NCBI GenBank assembly: GCA_934193515.1
Contig: CAKPVJ010000002.1
Location: 102,991-166,990, forward strand
Reading direction: 5' to 3'
Source of the DNA: an uncultured Megasphaera sp.
GTDB taxonomy: Bacteria > Bacillota > Negativicutes > Veillonellales > Megasphaeraceae
DNA length: 64,000 nucleotides
The position numbers were made by a program, and so were the translations under genes. Shown here piece after piece: positions 62,200-64,000 of the stretch (positions are counted from its first letter, which is position 1; every line of letters starts with the position of its first letter). The notes under the pieces are model-generated. The model saw nothing but the letters and a program-made list of their open reading frames with translations, was not told the DNA's origin and did no database searches.

Positions 62200-63750
62200 A
62201 TGGCAAACAAGTTTATCTCCGGGACGCTTATCCTGACGCTTTCAGGATTTGTCGTCAAAGCAATCGGCAGTATCAACTGGATTATTTTATCCCGTATCCT
62301 GGGCGGTGAAGGCATCGGTATTTATCAGATGGCCTTTCCTATCTATTTATTGGCCCTAGATGTATCCAGTGCCGGCCTGCCTATTGCTATTTCTATTATT
62401 ACAGCAGAAAAAGCCGCCAAAGAAGATTACGCCGGCGCACAGCGCATATTCCGCGTATCGCTGACAATGCTCTGCATTACGGCACTGTTTTTGAGCTTTG
62501 TCGTTTTCTTTGGGGCCAGATTTTTAATCGATGAACAAATTATCCGGGAAAGCCGTGCGTATTATTCATTAATTGCATTGGCTCCGGCTATCTTCTTTAC
62601 GACTATTATTGCCGGCTACCGCGGCTATCTGCAGGGCTGGCAGCAAATGACGCCAACGGCGATGTCCCAAATCGTGGAACAGCTGGTCCGCGTCGTCGTC
62701 ATGCTTGGCTTTGCAGCACTGCTCCTGCCGTACGGGCTGGACTACGCTGCCGGCGGTGCCAGCCTAGGCGCCGGGGCCGGGGGACTCGCAGCCTGGCTTG
62801 TCTTAATTTATTTCTATTATAAGCTAAAACGCTCGCTGCCCAAAGACGGACCGGTATTTCCGCAAGAAAGCATCCGCCATATTTTAAAACGGCTGATTGT
62901 CCTAGCTATTCCTATTTCCCTGTCCAGCATCATGCTGCCTGTCGTTTCCAATCTGGATTTGCTCATCGTGCCGCGCCGCCTGGAAGTCGCCGGCTACTCG
63001 ACAGCACAAGCAACCGAACTGTTTGGTTATTTGACAGGCATGTCGGTGCCGCTCATCAACTTGGCAACGATTTTGACGGCTGCCATGGCCATGAGCCTAG
63101 TACCAGCTATCAGTCATAGTTTCACATTAAAAGAAACGGACGAGATATACAGCCGTACGGCCGGCGCTATGCGCATATCCTTTTTAGTCACGATTCCCTT
63201 CAGCGTCATGCTGTATGTCATGGCAGAACCTGTTGTTACCTTTATTTACAATGCGCCGGCTGCTACCGATGCTACACGGGCCGTCGCCATTGCCATTTGT
63301 TTCTTGGGGCTGCATCAAATTACGACAGCCATCCTGCAAGGGCTGAAACGGCCTAAAATCCCAGTCATCAACATGGGCGTCGCCTGTGTCGCCAAAGTAC
63401 TGTGCAACTGGTTCTTAGTCGCCATTCCTTCCTTTGGCATTACTGGGGCTGCCTATGCGACTGTAGCGGATATCGGCGTCGCAGCTGCTTTAAATCTCTT
63501 CTTCATTTACCGCCACACCGGCTATATTATCGACCTGAAAGTAGTCGCCAAAAACATCGTCTCTGCGGCTGTCATGGGCGTCATCATGTATTTCTTATAT
63601 CAATTCCTGCACGCGCATATCGGCCTGTTCCTCAGTCTGTTCGGCACCTGCATTGCAGGCTCAGCAATTTACATCGGCCTGATGGCACTCTGCGGCGGCG
63701 TTACAAAAGAAGACGCTGCCAAAATGCCGTTCATCGGTCGATTCTTCTAA
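62200..63750 (+). CDS. SpoVB/MurJ-like polysaccharide flippase
   Basis: A MOP-superfamily exporter for lipid-linked oligosaccharide or peptidoglycan precursors across the inner membrane. The 516-residue protein has about 14 helices. Family segments include ILSRILGGEGIGIYQMAFPIYLLAL, SSAGLPIAISIITAEKAA, AGYRGYLQGWQQMTPTAMSQIVEQ, and later TGMSVPLINLATILTAAMAMSLVPAIS and GLKRPKIPVINM. The SAGLPIAIS and GYLQGWQQMTPTA signatures are typical of Firmicute SpoVB/YtgP proteins; which precursor it moves is unknown. It is monocistronic, divergent from trkA, with a clear terminator. Confidence 0.92.
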   Translation: MANKFISGTLILTLSGFVVKAIGSINWIILSRILGGEGIGIYQMAFPIYLLALDVSSAGLPIAISIITAEKAAKEDYAGAQRIFRVSLTMLCITALFLSFVVFFGARFLIDEQIIRESRAYYSLIALAPAIFFTTIIAGYRGYLQGWQQMTPTAMSQIVEQLVRVVVMLGFAALLLPYGLDYAAGGASLGAGAGGLAAWLVLIYFYYKLKRSLPKDGPVFPQESIRHILKRLIVLAIPISLSSIMLPVVSNLDLLIVPRRLEVAGYSTAQATELFGYLTGMSVPLINLATILTAAMAMSLVPAISHSFTLKETDEIYSRTAGAMRISFLVTIPFSVMLYVMAEPVVTFIYNAPAATDATRAVAIAICFLGLHQITTAILQGLKRPKIPVINMGVACVAKVLCNWFLVAIPSFGITGAAYATVADIGVAAALNLFFIYRHTGYIIDLKVVAKNIVSAAVMGVIMYFLYQFLHAHIGLFLSLFGTCIAGSAIYIGLMALCGGVTKEDAAKMPFIGRFF

Positions 63751-63806
63751 GCTTTAGATACAAAACACACGCTGACGCGTGCAATGCCCCCAAAAAGTTA
63801 ACCCTT

Positions 63807-63845
63807 AGTAACGAGACAGCAACCGTTATCTCGTTACTTTTTTTA
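63807..63845 (+). terminator. Intrinsic terminator of the flippase gene
   Basis: AGTAACGAGA pairs with TCTCGTTACT around a 12-base loop, followed by seven T. The 155 bases after it to the window end hold no gene that I can support. Confidence 0.9.
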
Positions 63846-64000
63846 TGCAACAAGCAAGGAAAACCGGTATAGGACAGGATTCTTCCAGCCTAGTGTTTCT
63901 TTGCTTCTTTGATTATTATACTATCAGCAGTTTACAACTTTTTGAATAAATAAATATCGCGTAACCACACTTTGAAGTATAATGAATCTGCTAAAACACA

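Noticed and set aside
1..64000. Search by eye for tRNA, rRNA, insertion sequences and phage genes
   Set aside because: No tRNA or rRNA sequence, transposase or integrase was recognised; the only mobile-type traces are the toxin fragments near the array.

Overview
The window looks like a chromosomal segment of an anaerobic diderm Firmicute (class Negativicutes). It is most likely Veillonellaceae and Megasphaera-like; the genus is an inference, because no rRNA is present. The best marker is the gene at 40763-42097, which encodes a signal peptide, an S-layer-homology segment and an outer-membrane beta-barrel in one protein, the OmpM type typical of Negativicutes. Fumarate reductase, phosphate acetyltransferase, an Fe-ADH remnant and the iron-sulfur enzymes fit an anaerobe.

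Layout. 1-5 kb: 5'-part of pta, a frameshifted C39-like peptidase gene, aroK-pfkA, a flavodoxin-like gene and an HMA2-like gene. 5.1-8.4 kb: four-gene fumarate reductase operon with an unknown lipoprotein- or anchor-like first gene; its FrdA lacks the histidine that normally carries FAD covalently. 8.6-14.2 kb: Nramp transporter, Rrf2 regulator, prfC, and thiC under a TPP riboswitch. 14.5-16.2 kb: debris of polymorphic-toxin type, with an acidic immunity-like gene. 15.8-28.5 kb: a complete type I-E CRISPR-Cas locus (cas3, cse1, cse2, cas7, cas5, cas6, cas1, cas2-dnaQ, all minus strand) followed by a 48-repeat array. The array's oldest end is split by a 321-base piece encoding a toxin-domain fragment and a terminator-like hairpin. 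28.5-40.5 kb: a redox-type C_GCAxxG_C_C gene, an Fe-ADH remnant, then a long minus-strand housekeeping operon (miaB-mutS-mutL-methyltransferase-miaA-ynbB-like-rnmV-rsmA-gamma carbonic anhydrase). 40.7-47.8 kb: OmpM porin, M20 amidohydrolase, Lpd-like flavoprotein, small membrane protein, Spy-like secreted protein and an ArsB/NhaD/SLC13-type transporter.

47.8-52.2 kb: a compact five-gene operon that I do not recognise as a named system. It is centred on a Ycf46-like AAA+ ATPase and a multi-pass membrane protein. Two of its genes are frameshifted as sequenced, one exactly at a run of ten G just before the Walker A motif. 52.5-56.2 kb: YbjN-like gene, riboflavin operon ribD-ribE-ribH behind an FMN riboswitch with a terminator, and a DUF6173-like gene. 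56.2-62.0 kb: potassium uptake operon with one trkA and three different trkH genes in tandem. 62.2-63.75 kb: SpoVB/MurJ-like flippase.

How the parts work together. The CRISPR locus carries everything needed for adaptation, processing and interference. Its spacers hold direct evidence of repeated sampling of related invaders: one overlapping protospacer pair, and one near-identical pair differing mainly at synonymous sites. The most novel-looking items are the toxin fragment and terminator inside the array, the AAA+ operon with its G10 tract, the non-covalent-FAD fumarate reductase, and the triple TrkH cluster.
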